Source: Planctomycetota bacterium
GTDB lineage: Bacteria > Planctomycetota > Planctomycetia > Isosphaerales > Isosphaeraceae
Length of the DNA stretch: 7,396 nt
Direction of reading: 5' to 3'
NCBI GenBank assembly: GCA_021778575.1
Contig: JAJYCH010000226.1
Span: 1-7,396 of the forward strand
Each line of letters begins with the position of its first letter. Position 1 is the stretch's first letter. The notes below the pieces were generated by a model. It had not been told where the DNA came from. It ran no database searches and saw only the letters and a list, made by a program, of their open reading frames with translations. Shown piece after piece: positions 1-6,067 of this stretch. A program made the position numbers and the translations under genes.

Positions 1-1397
1 CGCTCGTTCACCGTCATCGAGGCCGCCAGCCCTTCGGGCATGAGTGACCCGGTTGACTGGATCGCCTCGATCTGGCTCTTGGGGAGGTGAGTGATTTCAT
101 TCGAGGCAGGGTCGCGGAGAACCACTTCCTTGTCGGTCTCCATCTGTCGATAGGCCTGGCGGACCTTGCCATTGATGGTCGCCACGGTCACCGCCTCATA
201 TCCATCCTTCACCTTCAGTCGGGGCCAGAGGATCGATTCGACAAGTTCTTCCGGCTTCAGGCAGGCACCACTCGCGCTCAAGTCCGGACCGACCTGGCCA
301 CCTCGGCCGGCGACTTGATGGCAAGTCATGCAGCCGAATCGTGTCGATGCGAAAACCTCGGCACCTCGTTGCGCATTGCCATGCAGTTGTGATTGCTGGA
401 TCAGCTCTGCAATTGTTGCCTGATCGCCGGGTTCCGTCGACGCTTTTGTCTCAGGTCGGGAGGCGACGGGAGTCCGCGGTTTCGGCCTCGGTCCCGGCGG
501 CTTGCCGTCGAGTTGCGGAACCAGCCAGTCGAGCCCATCGAGATTGTCGAGCAGGCGGAGTTCGGCGTCATCGTTAGTATGGCCGAGAATCCCAATTGGC
601 CCTTTATAGCCCGAGTCGCGAATGATCCGAAGGATATCCAGGTCGAGCGAACCCTGGCCCAGCGGTAGAATCTTGCGCGGACCGGGATTCGGCCCAGGGT
701 CCATTCCGTTCAGGTTTACCCCTTTGAGGTAGGGCAGAGCCATCTTGAGAATCGCGGCGAGTCGTTCGGTATGTTCATGTCCGTGGTGGAGATTATAAAC
801 CATCCCGATGTTCTTAATATCTTGTTTTTTCAGATGTTCAATGATTGCGATCTGATTTTCAGGCTCGCCGAACCAGCCGCCGTGGTTGTAAAGGGCCAGC
901 GAGCAACCGGCCTGCGCAGCCGCCTCCGCCAGTGGTTTCAGGTTCGCGGCGATCGATTCGACGCGTTTCTGTTGCTCGGCTCCTTCGACGCGGTTCGCCC
1001 CGCCGTCGAGCAGGACCCAGAGTGTCGCATGAACCCCGTGACGTTTGAGTACGTCGAGAATCAGGCGAGATTCTTTGTTCAGCACCCCGGGAGCGACCCA
1101 GAAGGCGTCGAGCGCGACACCGTGTTTCTGGAGGGCTTCGATCTCGGCGTCGAAGGTTGGGATGTCCTTCTCACGCCAGTCGTAGGCAAAATGTTTGAAG
1201 CCCAGACGTTCGAGCATCGCCGCCCGTTCCTCGGGGCTTCGGCTGCGCGAGTCGAACGGAACGATGCACCACGCGATCAGGTTTTCGCGAGCGAACAACC
1301 GGTTCGAGTCATCCACGGCGGGTCCACCGACCGGAGCCAGGCCGATTGAAACCAGGAGCCAGGCGAGACAGAGCCACTTCTGGGCGTAACCGAGCAT
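1..1397 (-). CDS. Exported TIM-barrel (sugar isomerase/epimerase-like) protein fused to a c-type haem-binding domain; C-terminus cut by the window edge
   Basis: The reading frame is open from an ATG at 1397 to the left edge, giving 465 visible residues. AAGGAG lies five bases before the ATG. Residues 1-27 look like a signal peptide (hydrophobic core LCLAWLLVSIGLA, possible cleavage after GPA). Residues about 35-295 resemble the xylose-isomerase-like/AP-endonuclease-2 TIM barrel, with landmarks YNHGGWFGEPE (170-180), YNLHHGHEH (201-209), LPLGQG and GILGHTNDD (269-277). A proline-rich linker (about 298-325) leads to a haem domain of the Pirellula/Verrucomicrobium type: CMTCH at 356-360 binds haem covalently, H360 is the proximal ligand, and M453 in SLMPEG is the likely distal ligand. 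This family usually ends shortly after that motif, so few residues are probably missing unless another domain follows. The barrel substrate is unknown. A periplasmic sugar isomerase, epimerase or lyase coupled to electron transfer is inferred. The gene diverges from the ThuA fusion at 1536. Confidence 0.88.
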   Translation of the reverse strand, partial: MLGYAQKWLCLAWLLVSIGLAPVGGPAVDDSNRLFARENLIAWCIVPFDSRSRSPEERAAMLERLGFKHFAYDWREKDIPTFDAEIEALQKHGVALDAFWVAPGVLNKESRLILDVLKRHGVHATLWVLLDGGANRVEGAEQQKRVESIAANLKPLAEAAAQAGCSLALYNHGGWFGEPENQIAIIEHLKKQDIKNIGMVYNLHHGHEHTERLAAILKMALPYLKGVNLNGMDPGPNPGPRKILPLGQGSLDLDILRIIRDSGYKGPIGILGHTNDDAELRLLDNLDGLDWLVPQLDGKPPGPRPKPRTPVASRPETKASTEPGDQATIAELIQQSQLHGNAQRGAEVFASTRFGCMTCHQVAGRGGQVGPDLSASGACLKPEELVESILWPRLKVKDGYEAVTVATINGKVRQAYRQMETDKEVVLRDPASNEITHLPKSQIEAIQSTGSLMPEGLAASMTVNE

Positions 1398-1535
1398 GGT
1401 CGCTCCTTGAACCGATCGGGAAGGAAAGTCATCGTGGATTGCGAGGCCTCGTGCCTGTATTATCGGTGATCTGACGTCCGTGTCCACCGACCTCTCCGCG
1501 TTGGAATCGGTTCCCCTTTCCTGACGAGGTGCCTC
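1398..1535. promoter_or_regulatory. Divergent intergenic control region
   Basis: These 138 bases separate two divergent starts and must hold the 5' signals of both genes. Each end carries a ribosome-binding site: AAGGAG for the minus-strand gene and GAGG six bases before the ATG for the plus-strand gene. A candidate minus-strand promoter lies at 1459-1486. I found no clear operator palindrome or riboswitch-like structure. Confidence 0.55.
1459..1486 (-). promoter_or_regulatory. Candidate sigma-70-type promoter for the TIM-barrel/haem gene
   Basis: Read on the minus strand, TGGACA (1486-1481) matches TTGACA at five of six positions. GATAAT (1464-1459) matches TATAAT at five of six. The spacer is 16 bases. 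Transcription would start near 1452 and leave a leader of about 55 bases before the ATG at 1397. The AT-rich core also reads TATTAT on the plus strand (1458-1463), so the divergent gene could use the same site, but no good -35 box accompanies it on that strand. This is a pattern match only; planctomycete promoters are poorly characterised. Confidence 0.35.
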
Positions 1536-3140
1536 ATGCTTCAGCGCTCTTGCTGGCTCAGTCGGTTCGGGTCGCTGGCGGTCGCCGGCTTCGCGGTCCT
1601 GGCAACAGGTTTCACCGTCCACGGGTTCGCTGAACCGAAGCTGCTCGAACTCCGGCTTCGTTCGCGAGTCGAGGTGGGTGGCGGATTCCAGTTGATCGAG
1701 ACTCCGTCGCATTGGAACCCCAGCGAGACCGCGATCATCGTCTGCGATATGTGGGATCTCCACCATTGCGCCAACGCCGTGAAGCGCGAGACGGAAATGG
1801 CGCCGACGATGGAGCGAGTGCTCAAAACCTCACGCGATCAGGGCGTTGTCATTATTCACGCACCGAGCAGTTGCATGGACGCTTACAAGGACCATCCGGC
1901 TCGCCAGCACGCGCAGATGACACCTCGATCAAAAAACCTTCCGAAAGAGATCGGGACGTGGTGTTACACGATCCCCAACGAGTCGAAAGGCAAGTATCCC
2001 CTCGACCAGACCGACGGCGGCGAGGACGACGACCCGATCGAGCACCAAGAATGGGCCGCCAAGCTGACGAGCCTGGGACGGAACCCGCGGTCGCCCTGGA
2101 AATCTCAGATCAACGTACTATCCATTGTCGAAAAAGACTACATCAGCGACAACGGCGAGGAGATCTGGAGCATCCTCGAAGCTCGCGGCATCAAAAACGT
2201 GATTCTGATGGGTGTTCACCTGAATATGTGTGTGCTCGGCCGTCCGTTCGGTCTTCGCCAGCTCGCCCGGAACGGCAAGAACGTCGTCTTGATGCGCGAC
2301 ATGACCGACACGATGTACAATCCCAAGATGGCCCCTTTCGTGAGCCATTTCGCAGGGACCGACCTGATGATTGAACATGTCGAGAAATTTGTCTGTCCGA
2401 CGATCACCAGCGACCAGATTCTTGGCGGCAAGCCGTTCCGGTTCCGAGATGATGATCGGCCAACCGTGGCCTTCGTGATCGGCGACGATGAGTACAGGAC
2501 CGAGGCCAGCCTCCCCGCGTTCGCCTCGAAATACCTCATTGCCGACTACCGGGCCGAGTTCATTCTCGACCAGGAAGGGGCTCGCGACAACCTGGCGGGA
2601 ATCAGCACATTGAAGGATGCCGACCTGTTATTTGTTAGCGCCCGGCGAAGGGTCTTGCCCAGGTCTCAGGTGGAAGCGCTGCGGGGTTTCGTGCAGTCCG
2701 GAAAGCCGGTGATCGGCATCCGAACCGCGAGCCACGCCTTCGCCCCCAAGACAGGGGCCAAGATTCCCGAAGGTCGAGAAGGCTGGCCCGGCTTCGACGC
2801 CGAGGTTCTGGGTGGCCACTACACCAATCACCACGGCGCCGGGCCGAAGGTGGTCGTGAGTTTCTCCCCCGGAGCTTCGCACCCGATTCTCGAAGGGATC
2901 GAACCGTCCAGGCTGATCGGCCACGGCACACTCTACAAGGTCAACCCGCTGGCGAAGACGGCCACGCCGTTGCTGGTCGGGACCATTCCCGGCCAGAACC
3001 CCGAACCGGTCGCCTGGGTGAACGCCCCGTCGACCGGTCACAAGGTCTTTTATACGTCGCTGGGCCAGTTCCAGGATTTCGAGGAACCTGCGTTCAATAA
3101 ACTGCTCAAGAACGCGGTCGAATGGGCTCTGAGCAAGTGA
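1536..3140 (+). CDS. Exported fusion of an isochorismatase-like cysteine hydrolase and a ThuA-like domain
   Basis: The product has 534 residues. GAGG six bases before the ATG supports the start. Residues 1-32 look like a signal peptide (hydrophobic stretch about 13-27, possible cleavage after GFA). Residues about 60-290 form an isochorismatase-like fold: D71 in CDMWD, K200 in VEKDYISDNG and C232 in GVHLNMC fit the family's Asp-Lys-Cys triad. This half carries an acidic insert at about 155-175 (GGEDDD). Residues about 308-534 are ThuA-like (class I glutamine-amidotransferase fold), with AFVIGDDEY (312-320), IRTASHAF (395-402), GGHYTNHHG (426-434), HPILEGI and a C-terminal YTSLGQFQDF. ThuA proteins are linked to trehalose/3-keto-sugar use, while isochorismatase-like enzymes cleave amides or related bonds. 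The actual substrate is unknown. The gene diverges from the TIM-barrel/haem gene and ends in a strong hairpin, so it is probably transcribed alone. Confidence 0.9.
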   Translation: MLQRSCWLSRFGSLAVAGFAVLATGFTVHGFAEPKLLELRLRSRVEVGGGFQLIETPSHWNPSETAIIVCDMWDLHHCANAVKRETEMAPTMERVLKTSRDQGVVIIHAPSSCMDAYKDHPARQHAQMTPRSKNLPKEIGTWCYTIPNESKGKYPLDQTDGGEDDDPIEHQEWAAKLTSLGRNPRSPWKSQINVLSIVEKDYISDNGEEIWSILEARGIKNVILMGVHLNMCVLGRPFGLRQLARNGKNVVLMRDMTDTMYNPKMAPFVSHFAGTDLMIEHVEKFVCPTITSDQILGGKPFRFRDDDRPTVAFVIGDDEYRTEASLPAFASKYLIADYRAEFILDQEGARDNLAGISTLKDADLLFVSARRRVLPRSQVEALRGFVQSGKPVIGIRTASHAFAPKTGAKIPEGREGWPGFDAEVLGGHYTNHHGAGPKVVVSFSPGASHPILEGIEPSRLIGHGTLYKVNPLAKTATPLLVGTIPGQNPEPVAWVNAPSTGHKVFYTSLGQFQDFEEPAFNKLLKNAVEWALSK

Positions 3141-3156
3141 GAGTCGATCATCATTT

Positions 3157-3196
3157 ACTCGTTCCCACGGTCCTCCGTAAGAACGAGTGAGTTTTT
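3157..3196 (+). terminator. Compound hairpin and T-run, intrinsic terminator of the isochorismatase/ThuA gene
   Basis: An exact 8-base inverted repeat, ACTCGTTC (3157-3164) and GAACGAGT (3181-3188), encloses a second perfect stem, ACGG (3167-3170) with CCGT (3175-3178), around a TCCT loop. The two stems are separated by a CC/AA internal loop. Five Ts follow at 3192-3196. It begins 16 bases after the stop codon at 3140. On the minus strand the hairpin is followed only by a short AAATGA stretch, so any action on the convergent gene ending at 3199 would be weaker. Confidence 0.75.
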
Positions 3197-3198
3197 GC

Positions 3199-3894
3199 TC
3201 ACATGACTTCAACATTGAAGGTCTTGCTCCCGCCAATAATGCCAGGAGCAATGTCGATCGGGTACAGGATGGCGGTATATGACCCTTTCGTCATCCCTTT
3301 CATCTCGAACGAGAAACGGAACGTGTCGCCGGTTCGATTTTCTAGTTTCACAAACTGCGCATACGAGTTCGGTTCTAGATATTTGGTAACGGCAGGCTTA
3401 TCTTTGCCAGCGACAACGTACACGATCAACCTCTGGAATTCAGGTGTTTTAGTCGCCCCTCGTTGTCCCTTGAGTGACTTCAGTAGTTTTTCCAGGCTTG
3501 AGAATGGCTCCTCCTTCACTAGATTCTTGAATTTTTTGTCTCCGTTTGCTTTTGTTTCTCGTCGTTTCTTGAATTCGAGAATCGCATCTTCGATGTCCTT
3601 GATCGCCAGCTCTCGATCCTCCTCGAGTTCTTTCCCCGGACCAGGCAACGTATATCGACCTGTTACAGCCACTCGTAATTGTTGATCGTTGAGAACGCTT
3701 GTGATGATGATCTGTTTGCTGTCCCCAGCAGGAGCCTTTTTCCCCTTGTCTTGATTCCCAAACGTAGGCCAATTTGCGATCAGGGCAACACACGTTGTCA
3801 GCACCATGATGCCGAAAGCGCCCAGGCTGGAAGCGGACCGCTCTTTCGAGCGAGCCATAAAATTCTTGGACGCAGCTTCACGATGTTCTTGCAT
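3199..3894 (-). CDS. Membrane-anchored or exported protein of unknown function, lower GC than its neighbours
   Basis: The product has 231 residues and I do not recognise the family. AGGAG sits five bases before the ATG at 3894 and supports that start over the internal Met at residue 13. A basic N-terminus (MARSKERS) precedes one hydrophobic segment at about 21-41, a membrane anchor or uncleaved signal; LTTC at 32-35 is not a proper lipobox. A polar linker (47-60) leads to a body with beta-like strands at both ends (QIIITSV, RLIVYVVAG, FRFSFEM, SYTAILYPI) and a charged, probably helical middle (about 88-143, rich in Lys and Glu). This could be a beta-sandwich with a helical insert, but that is a guess. 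At 3481-3600 only 49 of 120 bases are G or C, against 39 of 60 at 4861-4920. The gene lies 31 bases after the DUF6582-like gene, so co-transcription is likely. Confidence 0.75.
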   Translation of the reverse strand: MQEHREAASKNFMARSKERSASSLGAFGIMVLTTCVALIANWPTFGNQDKGKKAPAGDSKQIIITSVLNDQQLRVAVTGRYTLPGPGKELEEDRELAIKDIEDAILEFKKRRETKANGDKKFKNLVKEEPFSSLEKLLKSLKGQRGATKTPEFQRLIVYVVAGKDKPAVTKYLEPNSYAQFVKLENRTGDTFRFSFEMKGMTKGSYTAILYPIDIAPGIIGGSKTFNVEVM

Positions 3895-3925
3895 TGCCGC
3901 TCCTCGTTGATTCGGTCGACGTGTG

Positions 3926-4177
3926 TTAGTCTTCCTTAATCACCACGTCGTGCTTCTTCGCTGCTCGCTTGATGTGCCCTTTGATCTTCTCGACCTCTTC
4001 CGTCGAATACTTGGCCGCGTTGTCCTTGTGGTTGATGTAGCTCCAGGCGGCCCGGACGTGCTCGGGCGTGTCGACCGGGTACTTCTTGTTGACGGGGTCG
4101 GCGAATTCGACGTCACCGTATTCGTGCTCGCCACGCTCGGGCTTGACGTCCTCGCGATGATGGATTTTCTGGCTCAT
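3926..4177 (-). CDS. Small charged protein resembling the DUF6582 family
   Basis: From the ATG at 4177 the product has 83 residues, soluble and highly charged, with no signal peptide or membrane segment. The pattern HRED (7-10), YGDVEFADPVNKKYPVDT (20-37), EHVRAAWSYIN (39-49), AAKYS and a Lys-rich C-terminal helix (EEVEKIKGHIKRAAKKH) matches, from memory, small bacterial proteins annotated as DUF6582, whose function is unknown. An in-frame ATG at 4210 would add 11 residues, but its AGGA touches the ATG with no spacing, and family members as I recall them begin close to the HRED motif. I therefore prefer 4177, although only a weak GAGA precedes it. The gene lies between the carboxypeptidase (stop at 4248) and the low-GC gene (start at 3894), all on one strand. 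Confidence 0.75.
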   Translation of the reverse strand: MSQKIHHREDVKPERGEHEYGDVEFADPVNKKYPVDTPEHVRAAWSYINHKDNAAKYSTEEVEKIKGHIKRAAKKHDVVIKED

Positions 4178-4247
4178 GGTGGTCTCGGCGGTTGGAGGTC
4201 GATCGATCATTCCTGATCGGTCTATCCGGCAACCGCCGTGCCATAGG

Positions 4248-4880
4248 TTATTTCACCGGGACGGTTTTTGAGATCGTGCCGGCCTTCTGCGAGACATGCT
4301 TGAGCGTCGCTTCGCCGGTTCCTTTGACGATCCAGCGGATCTTGATCGAGCCGAGCCCCGGAACTCCGGCGTTGAGCTTCTGGTGCGAGGGGTCGCGTTC
4401 GACGGCTTCGATCTCGCCGGTGTAGGGATCGAGCAAGCGACCTCCGGCGAGAACGGTCAAGCCGGAGCCTTCGAGGCTCAAGAGGTCGGGCAGGCCGATG
4501 TTGTGGTTCGCCGCCTGCTGGGCCACGCTGGGGATCGCCCGGGTGTTCTTGACGGTCGCGGTGACGGTAAAGACCTGGGCGTTGAGCGGCTTCACTTCGA
4601 CCTCGCCAAATTCGAGGATCGGCATCTGGTCGGCGTGATAGACGACGAACGCGGCGTTCCGGTGGCAAAGCTCCTCGATCAGGAATGTGGGCGGGACTCG
4701 CTGTGATTCCTTGACGAATCCACCAATTTCGATATCGCCGTAGACGGGGTGTTTGGCCGGCTTCCACTCCTTGTAGGTCGCGCCGAACAGCAGCTTGTCG
4801 TTGGCGAAAAGCTGAGCTTCCTGCCGGTTAGCGCCGACGGCGTTGGCCAGGGCTTCGCCGGGTTGGTGCCAGCGGTCGGG
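4248..4880 (-). pseudogene. Displaced C-terminal part of the M14 carboxypeptidase, shifted by one frame
   Basis: In the frame ending with TAA at 4250-4248, family-like sequence runs upstream without a stop to the CCCC run at 4881-4878: DRWHQPGEALANAVGANRQE, LLFGATYKEWKPAKHPVYGD and FLIEELCHRNAAFVVYHADQ, then a beta-rich region beginning ILEFGEVEVKPLNAQVFTV. The first part completes the carboxypeptidase domain. The last 125 residues look like an Ig/CARDB-type beta-sandwich. The span 4248-6025 is 1778 bases, and one added base makes exactly 593 codons (592 residues plus stop), so a single lost base explains everything. No convincing start of its own exists; the internal ATG at 4625 would yield only the beta domain. 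It is either a real frameshift or a one-base consensus error. Confidence 0.82.
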
Positions 4881-6025
4881 GTGGCGCCGAGCATCTGCTC
4901 GGTATTCCAGAGTTCGTTGGTGAACGAGAAGATTCCGAGATGCTCATAAGTCCAGTTGACGAAACCGCCATGGACCGAATAAAGATCGCGGTATATCACC
5001 ATGTTCCGATAGAATGGGATCATCCGGGCACCGGTCGCGCCGATTTCCTCGGCAATCCGGTCGTCTCCGGCCGGATACGCGGCCTGTCGGGTAGTGGCAC
5101 CGGGGCCTCGGAGGATCATCCCGCCCGCGTTGTGGAACGACTGGACGCCCGCGATGTTGGGATGGTCGAGGATGAAGCTGACAATCGACTGGACCTCGGG
5201 CCACTGGACCGGGAAGTCGCCGGCGCCGCCCTGGATGTGGTCGGGCTGCCAGTCGGCCGGCCAGTTCCGGTTCATGTCGTAGCCGCCGGGCGGGTCTTCG
5301 TTGATCTGGCCATCGCCGTCGTTGTCGATCCCTTCAGTGCCGAGCGGTTCATATTCGCCTATTTCACCGGTCTTGATGGGAGCCAGCAAGCGGGGATCTT
5401 CGGGCGAGACCTTGAAGCGGCCGTTGGGGTCTTTCTTGCGCATCTGGGTGATCTGGCCGTCGCCGTTGAGGTCGTCGTACCCGTCTTCGTCGAAGAGTCC
5501 GTCGCGGTCGTCGTCGCGGGGAGATTTGCCGCTTCGCGAGCTGTTGGTCGTGTTCGGGCCGGTGAACCAGTAAGCCCGGCCGTCGGGGTTGATCGAAGGG
5601 ACGATATAAAACGCTTTTTCATCAACAAGTTTGGTGATCTTGTCGATCCGGCCATAATTTTCGGTCAAATACCAGATGGTGTAGAGGCAGGCTTCGGCGG
5701 CCTGAACTTCGTTGCCGTGGACGTTGCCGTCGACGTACATGGCCGGTTTGGCGCGGTCGGAGCCGGTCTTGGGGTTGTTGATCGTCATGCACCACATCTC
5801 GCGTCCCTCGACGCTCTTGCCGAGACTGGCCAGGCGGAGCAGATCAGGATGCGCGGCGGCCAGCTTCTTGAGAGCGGCTTCGAGTTCCGGATAGTCGTAG
5901 AGCCGGTTGAACGCGAGGTCGACCTTGGCCTTGGGATAGATCGGGTCGGACACTTGGGCCGGGCTCAACCTCGCGAGGCAGAGCAAGACAATCAGAGCGA
6001 GGAGGCCGGCTCGCGGTCGGGTCAT
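4679..6025 (-). CDS. Secreted M14 family zinc carboxypeptidase, catalytic part, with an out-of-frame C-terminus
   Basis: As written, this frame encodes 448 residues. Residues 1-23 are a signal peptide (LLALIVLLCLARL core, SPA cleavage site). The catalytic domain has the M14 landmarks: zinc ligands H103 and E106 in NVHGNE, N252-R253 in DMNRNW matching the substrate-carboxylate pair, third zinc ligand H298 in QSFHNAGG, and catalytic E371 in FTNELW. Two acidic inserts, DDDRDG...DLNGDG (171-190) and DNDGDG (234-239), look like calcium-binding loops. The start is supported by AAGGA about ten bases upstream. From about residue 383 the sequence turns into Ser/Arg/Thr/Pro-rich text with no family resemblance, because the true frame continues in the overlapping segment at 4248-4880. 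All catalytic residues precede the break, but the last part of the catalytic domain and a C-terminal domain are lost. The gene follows the TPR-like gene after 42 bases. The likely role is removing C-terminal residues from peptides outside the cytoplasm. Confidence 0.88.
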   Translation of the reverse strand: MTRPRAGLLALIVLLCLARLSPAQVSDPIYPKAKVDLAFNRLYDYPELEAALKKLAAAHPDLLRLASLGKSVEGREMWCMTINNPKTGSDRAKPAMYVDGNVHGNEVQAAEACLYTIWYLTENYGRIDKITKLVDEKAFYIVPSINPDGRAYWFTGPNTTNSSRSGKSPRDDDRDGLFDEDGYDDLNGDGQITQMRKKDPNGRFKVSPEDPRLLAPIKTGEIGEYEPLGTEGIDNDGDGQINEDPPGGYDMNRNWPADWQPDHIQGGAGDFPVQWPEVQSIVSFILDHPNIAGVQSFHNAGGMILRGPGATTRQAAYPAGDDRIAEEIGATGARMIPFYRNMVIYRDLYSVHGGFVNWTYEHLGIFSFTNELWNTEQMLGATPTAGTNPAKPWPTPSALTGRKLSFSPTTSCCSARPTRSGSRPNTPSTAISKLVDSSRNHSESRPHS

Positions 6026-6052
6026 GGTCGGTCGATCCTTGGTTGGTCGGTC
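6025..6052. repeat. Short direct repeat around the carboxypeptidase ribosome-binding site
   Basis: On the minus strand GACCGACCA occurs at 6052-6044 and again at 6033-6025, separated by ten bases that contain the AAGGA ribosome-binding motif. The second copy runs into the ATG. It may be chance duplication in a short leader or a site controlling translation; nothing else in the sequence decides between these. Confidence 0.45.
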
Positions 6053-6067
6053 AGTTGATATCTGGAT

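Noticed and set aside
771..1349. Plus-strand open frame of 192 codons
   Set aside because: Antisense to the TIM-barrel/haem gene, which has a signal peptide, a ribosome-binding site and clear family motifs.
2628..3251. Minus-strand open frame of 207 codons
   Set aside because: Antisense to the ThuA half of the plus-strand fusion; it also crosses the terminator hairpin and overlaps the end of the low-GC gene.
3790..3800. Lipoprotein signal in the low-GC gene (LTTC at residues 32-35)
   Set aside because: The residue before Cys is Thr rather than Gly, Ala or Ser, and the Cys sits inside the hydrophobic segment instead of at its end.
4222..4767. Minus-strand open frame of 181 codons across the carboxypeptidase C-terminus
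   Set aside because: Arg-rich out-of-frame translation; the family-like C-terminal sequence is in the frame ending at 4248.
4876..4884. Programmed ribosomal frameshift in the M14 gene
   Set aside because: The zero-frame codons around the CCCC run do not form a canonical slippery heptamer, and I saw no clear stem or pseudoknot just downstream. An indel or sequencing error is simpler, though not proven.
5455..5530. Repeated GTCGTCG-type triplets as a tandem repeat
   Set aside because: They are Asp codons on the minus strand encoding the acidic DxDxDG loop of the carboxypeptidase, so protein sequence explains them.
4940..6058. Long plus-strand open frame of 372 codons
   Set aside because: It lies antisense to the M14 carboxypeptidase, whose motifs are unmistakable. 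The translation is a Val/Asp/Gly-rich mirror of that gene, as expected from high-GC codon bias, with no recognisable domain.
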